A stretch of DNA of 64,000 nt from an uncultured Pelagibacteraceae bacterium (GCA_902578315.1 CACHCL010000005.1:39654-103653); one strand, 5' to 3'. Counted from the stretch's first letter, positions 52,160 to 62,024 are shown. Numbers and translations: made by a program. The notes: generated by a model not told the origin, from the letters alone.

Positions 52160-52824
52160 ATACCTCCAAAATTTCTTTTTATTTTTTTGTAGGAAAATAT
52201 AATTTTTTTAAGATCTTTTAGATGAAAATCTGGCCACAACTTCTTTGAGAAGAATAGTTCTGTATATGATAACTGCCAAAGCATAAAATTGCTTAATCTT
52301 TGATGTCCTCCAGTTCGTATTAAAATATCGGGATCTGGAAGATTTTTTGTATATAAATTTCTACTAAGATTTTGAAGATTTAGATTTTTGCTATTCTTTT
52401 TAGCTGCAATTAAAATCTCTTTTTTCGAGCCATAGTTTAAAGCTAAATTTACAATTATCTTTTTATTTTTATTTGTCTTTTTTACTGTGTTATTCAATAT
52501 AGTTTTCAAGTCATTCGGCATTTTTTGTAACTCACCCAAAATATTTATTTTTATACCTTGATTCATTACATTGTTAATTTCCTTAAGAAAGTAATTTTTT
52601 ATTAACTTGAACAAAAATGAAATTTCAGATTTTGGTCTTTTCCAGTTTTCTGAGGAAAAAACATAAAATGTTAATACCGGTATCCTGAGTTTAATAGACT
52701 CTTTTACAATAGTTTTTACTGTTTCTACTCCTTTTAAATGGCCAAAGTTTCTTCCTTTTCTCTTTTTTTTCCCCCACCTACCATTGCCGTCCATAATAAA
52801 GGCAATATGGTTAAGCTTGTTCAT
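52156..52824 (-). CDS. uppS: Undecaprenyl diphosphate synthase
   Basis: A 222-residue cis-prenyltransferase making the lipid carrier for cell-wall and lipopolysaccharide synthesis. IMDGNGRWGKKKRKGRNFGH holds the catalytic Asp and substrate-binding residues; TFYVFSSENWKRP, NYGSKKEI and LPDPDILIRTGGHQRLSNF follow. Full length for the family, somewhat short. It overlaps frr and cdsA by 4 bases each. Confidence 0.96.
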   Translation of the reverse strand: MNKLNHIAFIMDGNGRWGKKKRKGRNFGHLKGVETVKTIVKESIKLRIPVLTFYVFSSENWKRPKSEISFLFKLIKNYFLKEINNVMNQGIKINILGELQKMPNDLKTILNNTVKKTNKNKKIIVNLALNYGSKKEILIAAKKNSKNLNLQNLSRNLYTKNLPDPDILIRTGGHQRLSNFMLWQLSYTELFFSKKLWPDFHLKDLKKIIFSYKKIKRNFGGI

Positions 52825-53381
52825 ATCTGACTAATCTCTTTTTCTTTATTATTCAAAATTTTTTCAATATTTTCAATATTCAGATCTGTTAACTTTTGAA
52901 TATTTTTTTCAAAATTTTTATTCTGATCTTCCGATATAATTTTATCTTTTAATTTTTTTTTAAGTTCCTCGTTAGCTTCTCTTCTTATATTTCTTATTGC
53001 AACTTTACCTTTTTCACCCATATTTTTTAATATTTTTATTAAATCTTTTCTTCTCTCCTCAGTTAAATCTGGTATTCTTAATCTTATTATTTGACCATCT
53101 ATTTGTGGATTAATTCCAAGTTCTGATTTTTGGATAGCTGACTCAATAATAGCAATATTAGCTTTATCCCAGACTTGTATAGAAATTAATCTTGCTTCAG
53201 GGACGCTTACAGTAGCTAGCTGTTCTATTGGCATCATTTGCCCATAAACGTCAACTCTAATGGTATCGAGCATATTTGTGTTAGCCCGTCCTGTCCTTAG
53301 TGTTGAAATATCTTTTTTTAAAGATTGGATACTTTTATCCATTTTTGAGGAAAAGTTTTTTTCATTAAATTCATTACTCAC
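52821..53381 (-). CDS. frr: Ribosome recycling factor
   Basis: A 186-residue factor that splits post-termination ribosomes with EF-G. SLKKDISTLRTGRANTNMLD, VDVYGQMMPIEQLATVSVPEAR, PDLTEERRKDLIKI and AIRNIRREANEELKK are all family signatures. It starts one base after the tsf stop. pyrH, which normally sits between tsf and frr, is absent here. Confidence 0.97.
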   Translation of the reverse strand: MSNEFNEKNFSSKMDKSIQSLKKDISTLRTGRANTNMLDTIRVDVYGQMMPIEQLATVSVPEARLISIQVWDKANIAIIESAIQKSELGINPQIDGQIIRLRIPDLTEERRKDLIKILKNMGEKGKVAIRNIRREANEELKKKLKDKIISEDQNKNFEKNIQKLTDLNIENIEKILNNKEKEISQI

Positions 53382-53382
53382 T

Positions 53383-54249
53383 TTAAACTCCCTCGCCTAC
53401 TTTATATCTTACAAATTCTAATATTTTTAATTGATTTTCTAAAGAGTTTTCTTTTAGAATATCTGAGACTTTTTTTTTGGGGTCCATGATCCAAATTTGA
53501 TTTAACAAAGAATTTTCATTTAAAAATTTTGTAATTTTACCTTTAGAAATTTTCTTAATCATATCTTCGGGTTTACCTGAGTTCCTTATTTCTTCTCTGA
53601 TTATTTCTAACTCTTTATCGATTATTTCTTTTTTTATTCCGTCAGTATCTATTGCTAAGGGACTTGATGCAGCAATATGCATAGCAATCTTATTTCCTAA
53701 TTCTTCATTTTTACCTTTCTCAATTCCGTTTAATTTAACAATGGATATGATTTTCCCAATATTTTTCTCTATAGCTGAATGAACATAGTAAAAATTTGAC
53801 CCATTAGAATTATCAAAATAATTTGATCTCCTCAAAGTAATTTTTTCACCTATTTTTGCTATTAAGTTTATAAGATTATCTTTAACATATGAGCCATTAA
53901 GCATTTTACAATTATTAAGTTTATCTAAATCACCTTTAACAGAGAAATTTATTTCAGATAATTCTTTGCAGAAATCTATAAAATTTTTATTTTTAGCGAC
54001 AAAATCTGTTTCGCTATTAACTTCAATAATTGATATATTTCCGTTTTCTTGTTTTACTAGAGCTAAGCCTTCAGATGCAGTTCGACTCATTTTTTTTGAG
54101 GCTTTTGCTATTCCTTTTTTTCTTAAAAACTCTATTGATTTTTCTATGTCGCCTTTTGTTTCATCTAAAGCTACTTTACAATCTTTAAAACCTACGCCTG
54201 TTATTTCTCTAAGTTTTTTTATACTATCTAACAATTCTTTATTTGACAT
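53383..54249 (-). CDS. tsf: Elongation factor Ts
   Basis: A 288-residue nucleotide exchange factor for EF-Tu. Residues 1-55 are the UBA-like domain (LREITGVGFKDCKVALDETKGD), followed by the core motif EVNSETDFVAKN and two further subdomains; KNIGKIISIVKLNG and HIAASSPLAI are typical. Length is normal. It follows rpsB by 19 bases. Confidence 0.97.
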   Translation of the reverse strand: MSNKELLDSIKKLREITGVGFKDCKVALDETKGDIEKSIEFLRKKGIAKASKKMSRTASEGLALVKQENGNISIIEVNSETDFVAKNKNFIDFCKELSEINFSVKGDLDKLNNCKMLNGSYVKDNLINLIAKIGEKITLRRSNYFDNSNGSNFYYVHSAIEKNIGKIISIVKLNGIEKGKNEELGNKIAMHIAASSPLAIDTDGIKKEIIDKELEIIREEIRNSGKPEDMIKKISKGKITKFLNENSLLNQIWIMDPKKKVSDILKENSLENQLKILEFVRYKVGEGV

Positions 54250-54268
54250 TTCAGGATTTAATAATTAA

Positions 54269-55012
54269 TTAATTTTTTTTTGGATCGGATTTTTTTTTCT
54301 TTTCTTGTTTTTCCTCTGTTCCTTTTATAAATTTTTCTGCATCTTTAATTGTGTTTTTAACTAAGTCACAATATAAATTAATAGATCTTCGCGCATCATC
54401 ATTACCTGGCACTGGAAAATCAATTCCTGTTGGATCAGAGTTTGTGTCTAAAACTGCAATAATTGGTATACCTAGTTTTTTTGCCTCAGCAACTGCAAGA
54501 GATTCAATATTTGTGTCTATTATAAAAATTAAATCAGGTGTTTTTTTCATTTCAGAAATTCCACCTAAAGATCTTTTTAATTTTTCTCTTTCTTTACCAA
54601 ATTTTAAAATTTCTTTTTTTGTAAATCCTAAATTTTCTTTTGATAGCTGCTCATCTAGCTTTTTTAATCTTTTTATAGAATTTTGAATTGTATTCCAATT
54701 AGTAAGCATCCCACCCAACCATCTAAAATTAACAAAATATTGGTTTGTTTCTTTGGCTAGTTCACTGACTTGTTCGGATGCTTGTTTTTTTGTTGAAACG
54801 ATTAAAAGTTTTCCACCACTAGAAATTGTTTTGTGGACTTGAACCAAAGCGTTTTTGAGAAAATCCACTGTTTGTGTTAGATCAATGATGTGAATTGAGT
54901 TTTTTTCTCCAAAAATGTATTTTTTCATTTTTGGGTTCCATCTTAGAGTTTTATGACCCAGATGCACACCTGCTTCTAAAAGCTGTTTAATATCTACTTT
55001 TGGTACGTTCAT
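54269..55012 (-). CDS. rpsB: 30S ribosomal protein S2
   Basis: A 247-residue S2 protein. [21 protein letters not shown] at the start, [19 protein letters not shown], and the C-terminal [13 protein letters not shown] and [13 protein letters not shown] [16 protein letters not shown] are diagnostic. The C-terminal tail is strongly charged. It is preceded by a structured leader (55013-55086) expected to mediate feedback control by S2. Confidence 0.98.
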   Translation of the reverse strand: MNVPKVDIKQLLEAGVHLGHKTLRWNPKMKKYIFGEKNSIHIIDLTQTVDFLKNALVQVHKTISSGGKLLIVSTKKQASEQVSELAKETNQYFVNFRWLGGMLTNWNTIQNSIKRLKKLDEQLSKENLGFTKKEILKFGKEREKLKRSLGGISEMKKTPDLIFIIDTNIESLAVAEAKKLGIPIIAVLDTNSDPTGIDFPVPGNDDARRSINLYCDLVKNTIKDAEKFIKGTEEKQEKKKKSDPKKN

Positions 55013-55086
55013 AATATTTTCCGGTTAATCCACCACAGTTATTCCATATATTTATGGACCGGTAGGGCATTACCCTTGCAACTGTG
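55013..55086 (-). ncRNA. rpsB leader RNA: pseudoknotted cis-regulatory element
   Basis: Read 5' to 3' on the rpsB transcript: CACAGUU (55086-55080); a hairpin with stem AGGG/CCCU (55076-55064); CCGGU (55062-55058); a hairpin CCAUA-AAUA-UAUGG (55057-55044); AACUGUG (55040-55034), which pairs with CACAGUU over 7 bp; then ACCGG (55025-55021), which pairs with CCGGU over 5 bp. Because CCGGU lies inside the first pairing and its partner outside, the fold is a pseudoknot. The last helix contains the GG of the Shine-Dalgarno-like GGA, 8 bases before the ATG, so folding should block initiation. A cis-regulatory motif before rpsB was proposed in Candidatus Pelagibacter; whether this is the same structure I cannot check here. 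S2 is the natural ligand. Confidence 0.78.
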
Positions 55087-55102
55087 TGCGAAATTAATCA
55101 CT

Positions 55103-55130
55103 GATATATACAAACAATCCAAAAAATCAA
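55103..55130 (-). promoter_or_regulatory. Candidate promoter for rpsB
   Basis: On the minus strand TTGATT (55130-55125), 16 bases, TATATC (55108-55103). It lies between the dnaE stop and the leader RNA and would start transcription just before the structured element. Matches are moderate. Confidence 0.35.
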
Positions 55131-55134
55131 TACT

Positions 55135-58100
55135 CTAAACGCTAATTTTTTCTACGTATTCTTTAGCTTTTAATGACTTGAGTAGCTCTAAATCGAATTT
55201 TCTTAAATTTTTTAGTGAATATTGTACCGTGTTATCTTTATATTTAAAAACTAGGTTTATTTTAGTTTCACCATTAATTGAAAGTATATCTTTTATTTCA
55301 TTTATTTTAAAATTTTCTTTTAGTTTAATAGTAACATTTGTATACGGTTTATTAATTATTTCATCTAAACTTAAAATTTTTCTTACGTTAATTCTTTTTT
55401 TTGTATTTTCCTCTGTATTCTTGTCTTTTTGTAAAGTGAGAACAAAAGACTCTGACTCTTTAATTTTGTTTCTATTTGATACTAAAATCTCCGCAAAAAG
55501 AAATAATTCAAATTCTCTTTTTTTATCGCTAAATTTGATAATCGCATAAGGAGTCCCTTTTGCGCTTTTTTTTTCTTGAATGGACATTATTGTTCCAGCA
55601 ACTAAACCCTCGTTAGATCCATTATTAAAAAACTCTTCATAGGATTTAATCTTTAACTCATTAAAAACATCTTCATATTCATTGAGCGGGTGATCTGAAA
55701 TATAAAATCCTAAAGATTTAAATTCTTCGGCTAAAAGTTCTTTTTTCTTCCAAGGTTTTGATTTTAGATAATCAAAGTTTTCTGAGGTATTTTCTCCATT
55801 ATCAAATAAACTTGTTTGATTATTATTTTTATCGTCATTTATATTTTTAATTTGTTGAATTATTTTTGGAATTGAAATTAATATTTCATTTCTGTTTTTG
55901 TTAAACTCATCGAAAACTCCAGCTTTTGTAAGCCCTTCTAATTGTAATTTATTTATATCCTTAGAATCTACTCTTTTTATAAAATCTCCAATACCTCTAA
56001 ACTTCCCATGTTTTTCTCTATTATCAACGATATTTGATATTGCATCAAATCCTACGTTTTTAATTGCTCCTAAACCGTAATAAATTTTTCCACCTATTGC
56101 TTTAAATTCTGCAAAACTTTTATTTATGGAAGGTCTTATTATTTCTACTTTTAATCTTTTTAACTCTTCTACAAATTCTCTTAGTTTTGATGTATTTGTT
56201 AATTCTGTAGACATTGTTGCGGCAATAAAATCTTCTTTATAATAGGTTTTTAAAAAAGCTGTTTGGTAAGCGATTAAAGCATACGCAGCGGCATGACTCT
56301 TATTAAAACCATATTGAGCAAATGGTTCAATTTTTGTAAAAACAAAGTTCGCTACATCTCTATTGATACCATTTTTAATTGCTCCATTAACAAATGTCTC
56401 TTTTTGTCTATCAAGCTCTGCCTTTTTTTTCTTCCCCATTGCTCGTCTTAAGATATCTGCTTCTCCAGCAGTGAATCCAGCCAAAGTCTGAGCAATTTGC
56501 ATTACTTGCTCTTGGTAAATTATTATACCGTAAGTAGGTTTTAAAATTTTTTCTAATGTTGGATGAATATAATCAGGCTTTCTAAGACCATTTTTACATT
56601 CGTTATAAATAGGTATGTTGCTCATTGGACCAGGCCTATATAAAGCTACTAAAGCAATAATATCATCAAATCTATTTGGTTTCATTTGTCTTATTGCTTC
56701 TCTCATACCCGCACTTTCTAACTGGAAGAGACCTGTAGTTTCACCAGTTGATAGAAGTGAAAAAACTTTTTCATCAGAATGATTTATTTTACTTATATCT
56801 AAATCTATTTTTTTTAGTTTTAATCTTTTTAATGTTTTATCTATGACAGTAAGAGTTTTCAGACCCAATAAATCAAATTTTACTAAACCAGCATTTTCTG
56901 AGGAATACATATCATATTGAGTTGAAGGTAGTGTTAGATTGGAACTATGATCAATATAAAGTGGAAACTGTTCTGATAATTTATCTCCAGCAATTACGAC
57001 ACCAGCTGCATGGGTAGCCATATTTCTGTTTAATCCCTCAATTTGAAGAGAAAGTTCAAGAAGTTTATTAACTTTTGGATTATTTTTTACTTCTTCTTTA
57101 AATCTAGGCTCCCTATCAATCGACTCTTGTAAAGACAAAGGTCTTGAAGGATCAAAAGGCACCATTTTACAAATTCTATCAACATGACCGTAGGGTAAAC
57201 CAAGAACCCTTCCAACATCTCTTAAAGCCATTCTAGCTTTTAACTTACCGAAAGTGATTATGTGAGCTACCCCGTCTTTATATTTCTTTTTAAGATATTC
57301 AAAAACTTGGTCTCTTTTTTCCTCACAAAAATCTATATCGAAATCTGGCATAGAAATTCTGTCAGGATTTAAAAATCTCTCAAAAATCAAATCATACTCA
57401 ATTGGGTCCAAATCTGTAATATCTAAACTGTAGGCTACTAATGAACCTGCGCCAGAACCTCTACCTGGACCTACTGGTATGAAATTTTTTTTTGCCCATC
57501 TTATATAATCAGACACTATTAAAAAATAACTTGCGTAATCCATGGAATTTATAATGTTTATTTCATGTTTTAACCTGTCGTTATAAAGTTCTTTAATTTC
57601 ATCTTTAGTTTTAGATATATTCTTTTTTAAAATAAAATTTTCTAATCTGTTATTTAGTCCTTTTAAAGCTTGATTACAAAGTTCCTCCTCTGGTGAGTTG
57701 TTGTTGTCATTTGTAATTGATGGAAGGATTGGTTTAGATTTTTTTGGTTTAAAATTAAACCTTAAGTGAAAATTATAATTATTTTCAAGAGCTTCTGGAA
57801 TATCAGAATAAAGAGATTGTATTTCATTAGTTTCTTTTAAGTAATGGTGATCACTAAATTTAAGTCTATTTTTTTCATTAATAAAATTTTTTTCTTTGAT
57901 ACAAATTAAAGCATCATGCGCCTCATACATTTCTTTGTTGATATAAAAAACTTCTTGAGTGGCGATTAATGGGATCTTAAATAATCTTGAATTATTTAGA
58001 ATGTAAGCCTCAAAGTTTTTTTCACCTTCTTCATTATGGCGTTGTATCTCTAAATATATTCTGTCCTCAAAGTTCTTTTTGAGCAGTAAAAGAGTTTCTT

Positions 58101-58551
58101 GAAAATCTTTTATTTTATTTTTCTCATATAATTTACCAAAAAAATCTCTGTGACCACCAGTAAGTAATATCAAATCTTTATTATTTTCTATTAAGTCTTT
58201 GATTTTACACGCTGGATCTTCTGCAGCATGGCTATTAATGTAACTAAGTGAGGAGAGTTTAGTTAAATTTTTGTACCCTTCCTGTGTTTTTGCATATATG
58301 CTTACCTTTCCAACTATATTGTGTCCTTTTATGTTGATTTGAGAACCAATAATAGGTTGTGTCCCTACTTTTGATAATTTTTCTGCAAATTCCAGAGCTC
58401 CACACAAATTATAATTGTCAGCAAGACCAAGAGATTTAATTTTATTTGATTTACAGTAATGAGCAAGATCATCGATTTTTATTGCACCTTCGCAAATAGA
58501 GTATTGTGTATGAATTTTAATATTATTGAAGTTTTTCTCAGTGTCGGGCAT
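55135..58551 (-). CDS. dnaE: DNA polymerase III alpha subunit
   Basis: A 1138-residue replicative polymerase. The N-terminal PHP domain (about 8-280) begins IHTQYSICEGAIKI. The catalytic palm has GPGRGSGAGSLVAYSL and the two Asp in MPDFDIDFCEEKRDQV; RHAAGVV-type ATHAAGVVIAGD, YRPGPMSNIP, IYQEQVMQIAQTLAGF and QYGFNKSHAAAYA follow. An OB fold lies near residues 975-1070, and the C-terminal domain is short. The start overlaps the end of lolD by 14 bases. The order lolC-lolD-dnaE is common in alphaproteobacteria. Confidence 0.97.
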   Translation of the reverse strand: MPDTEKNFNNIKIHTQYSICEGAIKIDDLAHYCKSNKIKSLGLADNYNLCGALEFAEKLSKVGTQPIIGSQINIKGHNIVGKVSIYAKTQEGYKNLTKLSSLSYINSHAAEDPACKIKDLIENNKDLILLTGGHRDFFGKLYEKNKIKDFQETLLLLKKNFEDRIYLEIQRHNEEGEKNFEAYILNNSRLFKIPLIATQEVFYINKEMYEAHDALICIKEKNFINEKNRLKFSDHHYLKETNEIQSLYSDIPEALENNYNFHLRFNFKPKKSKPILPSITNDNNNSPEEELCNQALKGLNNRLENFILKKNISKTKDEIKELYNDRLKHEINIINSMDYASYFLIVSDYIRWAKKNFIPVGPGRGSGAGSLVAYSLDITDLDPIEYDLIFERFLNPDRISMPDFDIDFCEEKRDQVFEYLKKKYKDGVAHIITFGKLKARMALRDVGRVLGLPYGHVDRICKMVPFDPSRPLSLQESIDREPRFKEEVKNNPKVNKLLELSLQIEGLNRNMATHAAGVVIAGDKLSEQFPLYIDHSSNLTLPSTQYDMYSSENAGLVKFDLLGLKTLTVIDKTLKRLKLKKIDLDISKINHSDEKVFSLLSTGETTGLFQLESAGMREAIRQMKPNRFDDIIALVALYRPGPMSNIPIYNECKNGLRKPDYIHPTLEKILKPTYGIIIYQEQVMQIAQTLAGFTAGEADILRRAMGKKKKAELDRQKETFVNGAIKNGINRDVANFVFTKIEPFAQYGFNKSHAAAYALIAYQTAFLKTYYKEDFIAATMSTELTNTSKLREFVEELKRLKVEIIRPSINKSFAEFKAIGGKIYYGLGAIKNVGFDAISNIVDNREKHGKFRGIGDFIKRVDSKDINKLQLEGLTKAGVFDEFNKNRNEILISIPKIIQQIKNINDDKNNNQTSLFDNGENTSENFDYLKSKPWKKKELLAEEFKSLGFYISDHPLNEYEDVFNELKIKSYEEFFNNGSNEGLVAGTIMSIQEKKSAKGTPYAIIKFSDKKREFELFLFAEILVSNRNKIKESESFVLTLQKDKNTEENTKKRINVRKILSLDEIINKPYTNVTIKLKENFKINEIKDILSINGETKINLVFKYKDNTVQYSLKNLRKFDLELLKSLKAKEYVEKISV

Positions 58552-59227
58552 TTACCCGTTTTATAACACCATCAGAAATAAACAACTTGTAATCGGCCCT
58601 GTTAGCAAGTTCTCTATTATGAGTTGCAAATATTATCGTTTTTTTAAGTTTTTTTAATTTAAGAAAAAGTGAAAATATTTCTTTTGAAGTTTTAAAATCT
58701 AAATTTCCAGTTGGCTCATCTGCTAAAATTAAATTTGTTTCAGCAATTAATGCTCTAGCGATAGCTACCCTTTGTTGCTCACCTCCCGAAAGTTGATTAG
58801 GAAAATGATTTGATCTGTCAACCATTTTAACATTTTTCAAAATTTCCGTAGCTTTTTCTTTAATAAATTTTTTATTTTCCCCTCTTATTATGAGCGGCAT
58901 CATAATATTTTCTATAGCGGTGAAGTCCGTTAATAAATTATTATCTTGAAAAATAATTGAAATGGTTTCTCTTCTTAGGTTATCTTTTTTAATATCAGAG
59001 AGATCTTTAGTAACTTTTCCATTAATTATAATTTTTCCTTTAGATGGGTCATCCAATAAAGCTAAAATATGTAATAATGTTGATTTTCCCGAACCCGAGG
59101 GTCCAACCAAGGCAACTAGTTCACCCTGCTTGATTTTGATATTAAAATTGTCAAATAAAGTTATAGAATTATTCAAGTGTTCAAATTTTTTTTTTAAATT
59201 AGTTATTTCTACTAAAATCTTACTCAT
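58538..59227 (-). CDS. lolD: Lipoprotein-releasing ABC transporter ATPase LolD
   Basis: A 229-residue MacB-type ATPase: Walker A GPSGSGKST, LALLDDPSKGKI, Q-loop FQDNNLLTDFTAIENI, signature LSGGEQQRVAIARAL, Walker B LILADEPTGNLD, switch ATHNREL. The Lol-type features TDFTAIENIMMPL and NHFPNQLSGGEQQR support lipoprotein release rather than macrolide export. It overlaps lolC by 8 bases and dnaE by 14. Confidence 0.93.
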   Translation of the reverse strand: MSKILVEITNLKKKFEHLNNSITLFDNFNIKIKQGELVALVGPSGSGKSTLLHILALLDDPSKGKIIINGKVTKDLSDIKKDNLRRETISIIFQDNNLLTDFTAIENIMMPLIIRGENKKFIKEKATEILKNVKMVDRSNHFPNQLSGGEQQRVAIARALIAETNLILADEPTGNLDFKTSKEIFSLFLKLKKLKKTIIFATHNRELANRADYKLFISDGVIKRVNARH

Positions 59228-60452
59228 ATCTTAATGCCCTAAAAGTATTCATTTTTGAAATTCTCATTGCTGGTAAATATGCGGCGATTGCAGATATAAT
59301 CAACGAAATAACAAAAACTAACAATACGGATGATAAGTTTATTTCACTAGGTAATTTCTCTAAAAAATATATATCAGAAGGAAAAATTTCAAAATTAAAA
59401 ATAGATGATAAAAAAATTCTTATCTTTTCAATATTTATTGAGAATAAGATTCCTAAAGTTATTCCACTCACAGTTGCTAAAAAACCTATGGTTAAGCCAG
59501 TAAGAAAAAAAGTTTTTTTAATAGACTGATTGCTTAAACCTAAAGTTTTTAAAATTGCAATTTCTTTTGTTTTATTCTTTATTAAAATAGTTAATCCAGA
59601 GATAATGTTAAAAGCGGCTACTACCACAATGAGTGAAAGTATAATAAACATTACATTCCGCTCAACCTTTAAAGCACTAAAAAGTGACCTATTCAAGTCA
59701 GACCAAGTATAAATAAAATAATTTTGGTTGAGATTTTGAATTTTAATTTTGTAAGTATTAGCATCTAAAGGATCCTCAAGGTAAATCTCAATATTCTGGT
59801 CTTTGTTTTCTTTATCAAAAATTGATAATGCATCTTGTATATTTAAAAAGATGATATTTTTATCAAATTCTAAAAACCCTGTGTTAAATATTCCCGTAAC
59901 TTTAAAATTTTCTTGTTTTGGTAGGCTACCTAGTGGCGTTGCTACAAATGCTGAAGACATAACGTTTAAACTGTCTCCAATTTTCAAATTCAAATCAAAT
60001 GCAAGCTCTGAACCAATTAATACTTCATTTGTAGAAAAATTATCGAAGTCACCTTCATACACAAATTTATCGAAAAACTCGATAATTTTTTTTTCATTCT
60101 TATTAACTCCCTTTAAAATTACTCCTTTTGCATTATTTTTGCTAATAATAATACCTTCTCCTGAATAAGATCTGCTTAAACTTATATTTTTAAAATTAGA
60201 CTTTAATTTTAAAATATACGATTCATTAATTTCGAAGCTATTAGGCTGTACCACTATATGAGGATTTAAGCCTAAAATTTTTTGTGTTAAATCTGACTTA
60301 AATCCGTTCATTACTGACATTACGATTATCAATATTGCAACTCCGAGCATTATCCCAAGAAAAGAAAAGACAGATATAATTTTTAAAAAACCCTCTTTTT
60401 TTTTGGGTCTTAAATTTCTTAAAGAGATGAGTCTTTCAGCTTTTGTAAACAA
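59220..60452 (-). CDS. lolC: Lipoprotein-releasing system membrane protein LolC/LolE
   Basis: A 410-residue FtsX/MacB-like permease: one N-terminal membrane helix after LRPKKKEGFLKIISVFSFLGI, a periplasmic domain (about 45-265), and three C-terminal helices. GVAILIIVMSVMNGF, MVLIIVVAAFNI-type ILSLIVVVAAFNIISGL, KTKEIAILKTLG and AAYLPAMRISKMNTFRALRYE are family signatures. With one such gene only, it probably acts as a homodimer (LolF-like). It pairs with LolD to pull lipoproteins from the inner membrane. Confidence 0.93.
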   Translation of the reverse strand: MFTKAERLISLRNLRPKKKEGFLKIISVFSFLGIMLGVAILIIVMSVMNGFKSDLTQKILGLNPHIVVQPNSFEINESYILKLKSNFKNISLSRSYSGEGIIISKNNAKGVILKGVNKNEKKIIEFFDKFVYEGDFDNFSTNEVLIGSELAFDLNLKIGDSLNVMSSAFVATPLGSLPKQENFKVTGIFNTGFLEFDKNIIFLNIQDALSIFDKENKDQNIEIYLEDPLDANTYKIKIQNLNQNYFIYTWSDLNRSLFSALKVERNVMFIILSLIVVVAAFNIISGLTILIKNKTKEIAILKTLGLSNQSIKKTFFLTGLTIGFLATVSGITLGILFSINIEKIRIFLSSIFNFEIFPSDIYFLEKLPSEINLSSVLLVFVISLIISAIAAYLPAMRISKMNTFRALRYE

Positions 60453-60456
60453 TTTA

Positions 60457-61770
60457 CTAAATCTTTAATTTTATTTTTATTTTATCAAGACTTAACATTT
60501 CACTTTTAGAGTTAACTTCCTTGAATTCATACTTCTCATTCTCAGATTTCGAACCTACAATTATTTGATAAGGGACTCCAATTAAGTCATGTTTTTTAAA
60601 TTTATTTGACATATTTTCCTCAACATCGTCCAACAATACGTCAATATTTTGTTTTTTAAGTTCTTGATAAATTTTCTCAGCTTTTTCTAAGTTTTCTTTA
60701 TTATTTTTGCTTATACTTGGAATAATTACTACATCAAATGGGGATATTGATTTTGGCCATTTCATTATGTTGTTATTATAGTTTGCCTCTATGGTTGCGC
60801 CTACTAGCCTTGAAACACCTATACCATAAGAGCCCATTTTAACTGAAGTTTTTTTTCCGTCTTTATCGTCTATTAAACAATTCATAGGTTTTGAATATTT
60901 GTCACTAAAGTAAAAAATGTGTCCAACTTCAATTCCTTTTGTTTTAATTTGCTTTTCTTTTTTGACTCTCTTATTAAATTCCTCTTCTTTAAATTTATCG
61001 TCTGTGACAGCATAAATATTTGTGAAATCTTTCCGCATTTTTTCAAGCGATTTATCATCGAAATTGTATTTGTCTATTTCTATTTCAAAAACATCTTTAT
61101 CGGCATAAATTTGACTTTCACCAGTATCAGCTAATATTATAAATTCATGTGATAGGTCGCCTCCAATTGGGCCAGTGTCTGCTGCCATTGGAATCGCTTT
61201 TAAACCAAGTCTTTCAAAAGTTTTTAAATAAGAGTAAAACATTTTATTGTAGGATTTTCTTGCATCTTCGTCTGACAAGTCAAAAGAATAAGCATCTTTC
61301 ATGTAAAATTCTTTACATCTCATTACACCAAATCTAGGTCGTATCTCGTCTCTAAATTTCCATTGTATATGATATAAAAGTTGAGGAAGTGACTTATACG
61401 ACTTTACACTCGATCTAAATATATCTGTAATTAATTCTTCGTTTGTTGGACCGTATAACATTTCTCTCCCTTGACGATCTTTAATTCTTAACATTTCTTC
61501 ACCATAATCATCATATCTACCACTTTCTTTCCAGATTTCAGATGATTGAATTGTTGGCATTAACATTTCTTGGGCTCCAATAAAATTTTGCTCTTCTCGA
61601 ACAATTTGCTCAATTTTTTTCATCACCTTAAACCCCAATGGTAACCAAGAGTAAATACCAGCTGACGATTGTTTAATCATACCGGTCCTCAACATCAATT
61701 GGTGAGATTTGATTTTTGCCTCAGCTGGAAGATTTTTTGTTACTGGTATAAACAATTTTGAAAGATGCAT
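60457..61770 (-). CDS. proS: Prolyl-tRNA synthetase (short alphaproteobacterial type)
   Basis: A 437-residue class II synthetase. Motif 2 is in QWKFRDEIRPRFGVMRCKEFYMKDAYSF and motif 3 in GSYGIGVSRLVGA; TGMIKQSSAGIYSWLPLG starts the catalytic core. The long editing insertion of E. coli ProRS is missing between motifs 2 and 3, giving the ~430-440-residue form known in alphaproteobacteria. The anticodon-binding domain covers about 340-430. It follows the DUF1467 gene by sharing a base and precedes lolC by 4. Confidence 0.96.
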   Translation of the reverse strand: MHLSKLFIPVTKNLPAEAKIKSHQLMLRTGMIKQSSAGIYSWLPLGFKVMKKIEQIVREEQNFIGAQEMLMPTIQSSEIWKESGRYDDYGEEMLRIKDRQGREMLYGPTNEELITDIFRSSVKSYKSLPQLLYHIQWKFRDEIRPRFGVMRCKEFYMKDAYSFDLSDEDARKSYNKMFYSYLKTFERLGLKAIPMAADTGPIGGDLSHEFIILADTGESQIYADKDVFEIEIDKYNFDDKSLEKMRKDFTNIYAVTDDKFKEEEFNKRVKKEKQIKTKGIEVGHIFYFSDKYSKPMNCLIDDKDGKKTSVKMGSYGIGVSRLVGATIEANYNNNIMKWPKSISPFDVVIIPSISKNNKENLEKAEKIYQELKKQNIDVLLDDVEENMSNKFKKHDLIGVPYQIIVGSKSENEKYEFKEVNSKSEMLSLDKIKIKLKI

Positions 61771-62024
61771 TATTGTAAAAATTCTCTTAAATTTAAAAAA
61801 TCTTTATAAACAAGATAATATATAAGTGAAAATATTATTGTAGTAATAAGTGTGGTAATAAAAAATTTTTTTCCAATTTTAGGATTTTTTGGGGCCCCGG
61901 GATCCATTCCTCCGATTTTTTCCTTAAAAACTTCTTTATTTGACTGGATACCAATCGGTAGTACAGAAAAAAAAATTATCCACCAGATCATAACGTAAAC
62001 AATTATAGAGCCTGTTATACTCAT
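61770..62024 (-). CDS. DUF1467 family small membrane protein
   Basis: An 84-residue protein with two membrane helices (about 6-25 and 52-74) separated by IQSNKEVFKEKIGGMDPGAPKNPKIGKK. The WWIIFFSVLPIG start and GxDPGAPxNP are DUF1467 features. The family is found in alphaproteobacteria, regularly next to proS and rnj, with no known function. It shares one base with each neighbour, so all three are translationally coupled. Confidence 0.9.
   Translation of the reverse strand: MSITGSIIVYVMIWWIIFFSVLPIGIQSNKEVFKEKIGGMDPGAPKNPKIGKKFFITTLITTIIFSLIYYLVYKDFLNLREFLQ

Noticed and set aside
55013..55134. tRNA or riboswitch of a known metabolite class between dnaE and rpsB
   Set aside because: No cloverleaf or known aptamer core is visible; the fold and the downstream gene fit a ribosomal protein leader.
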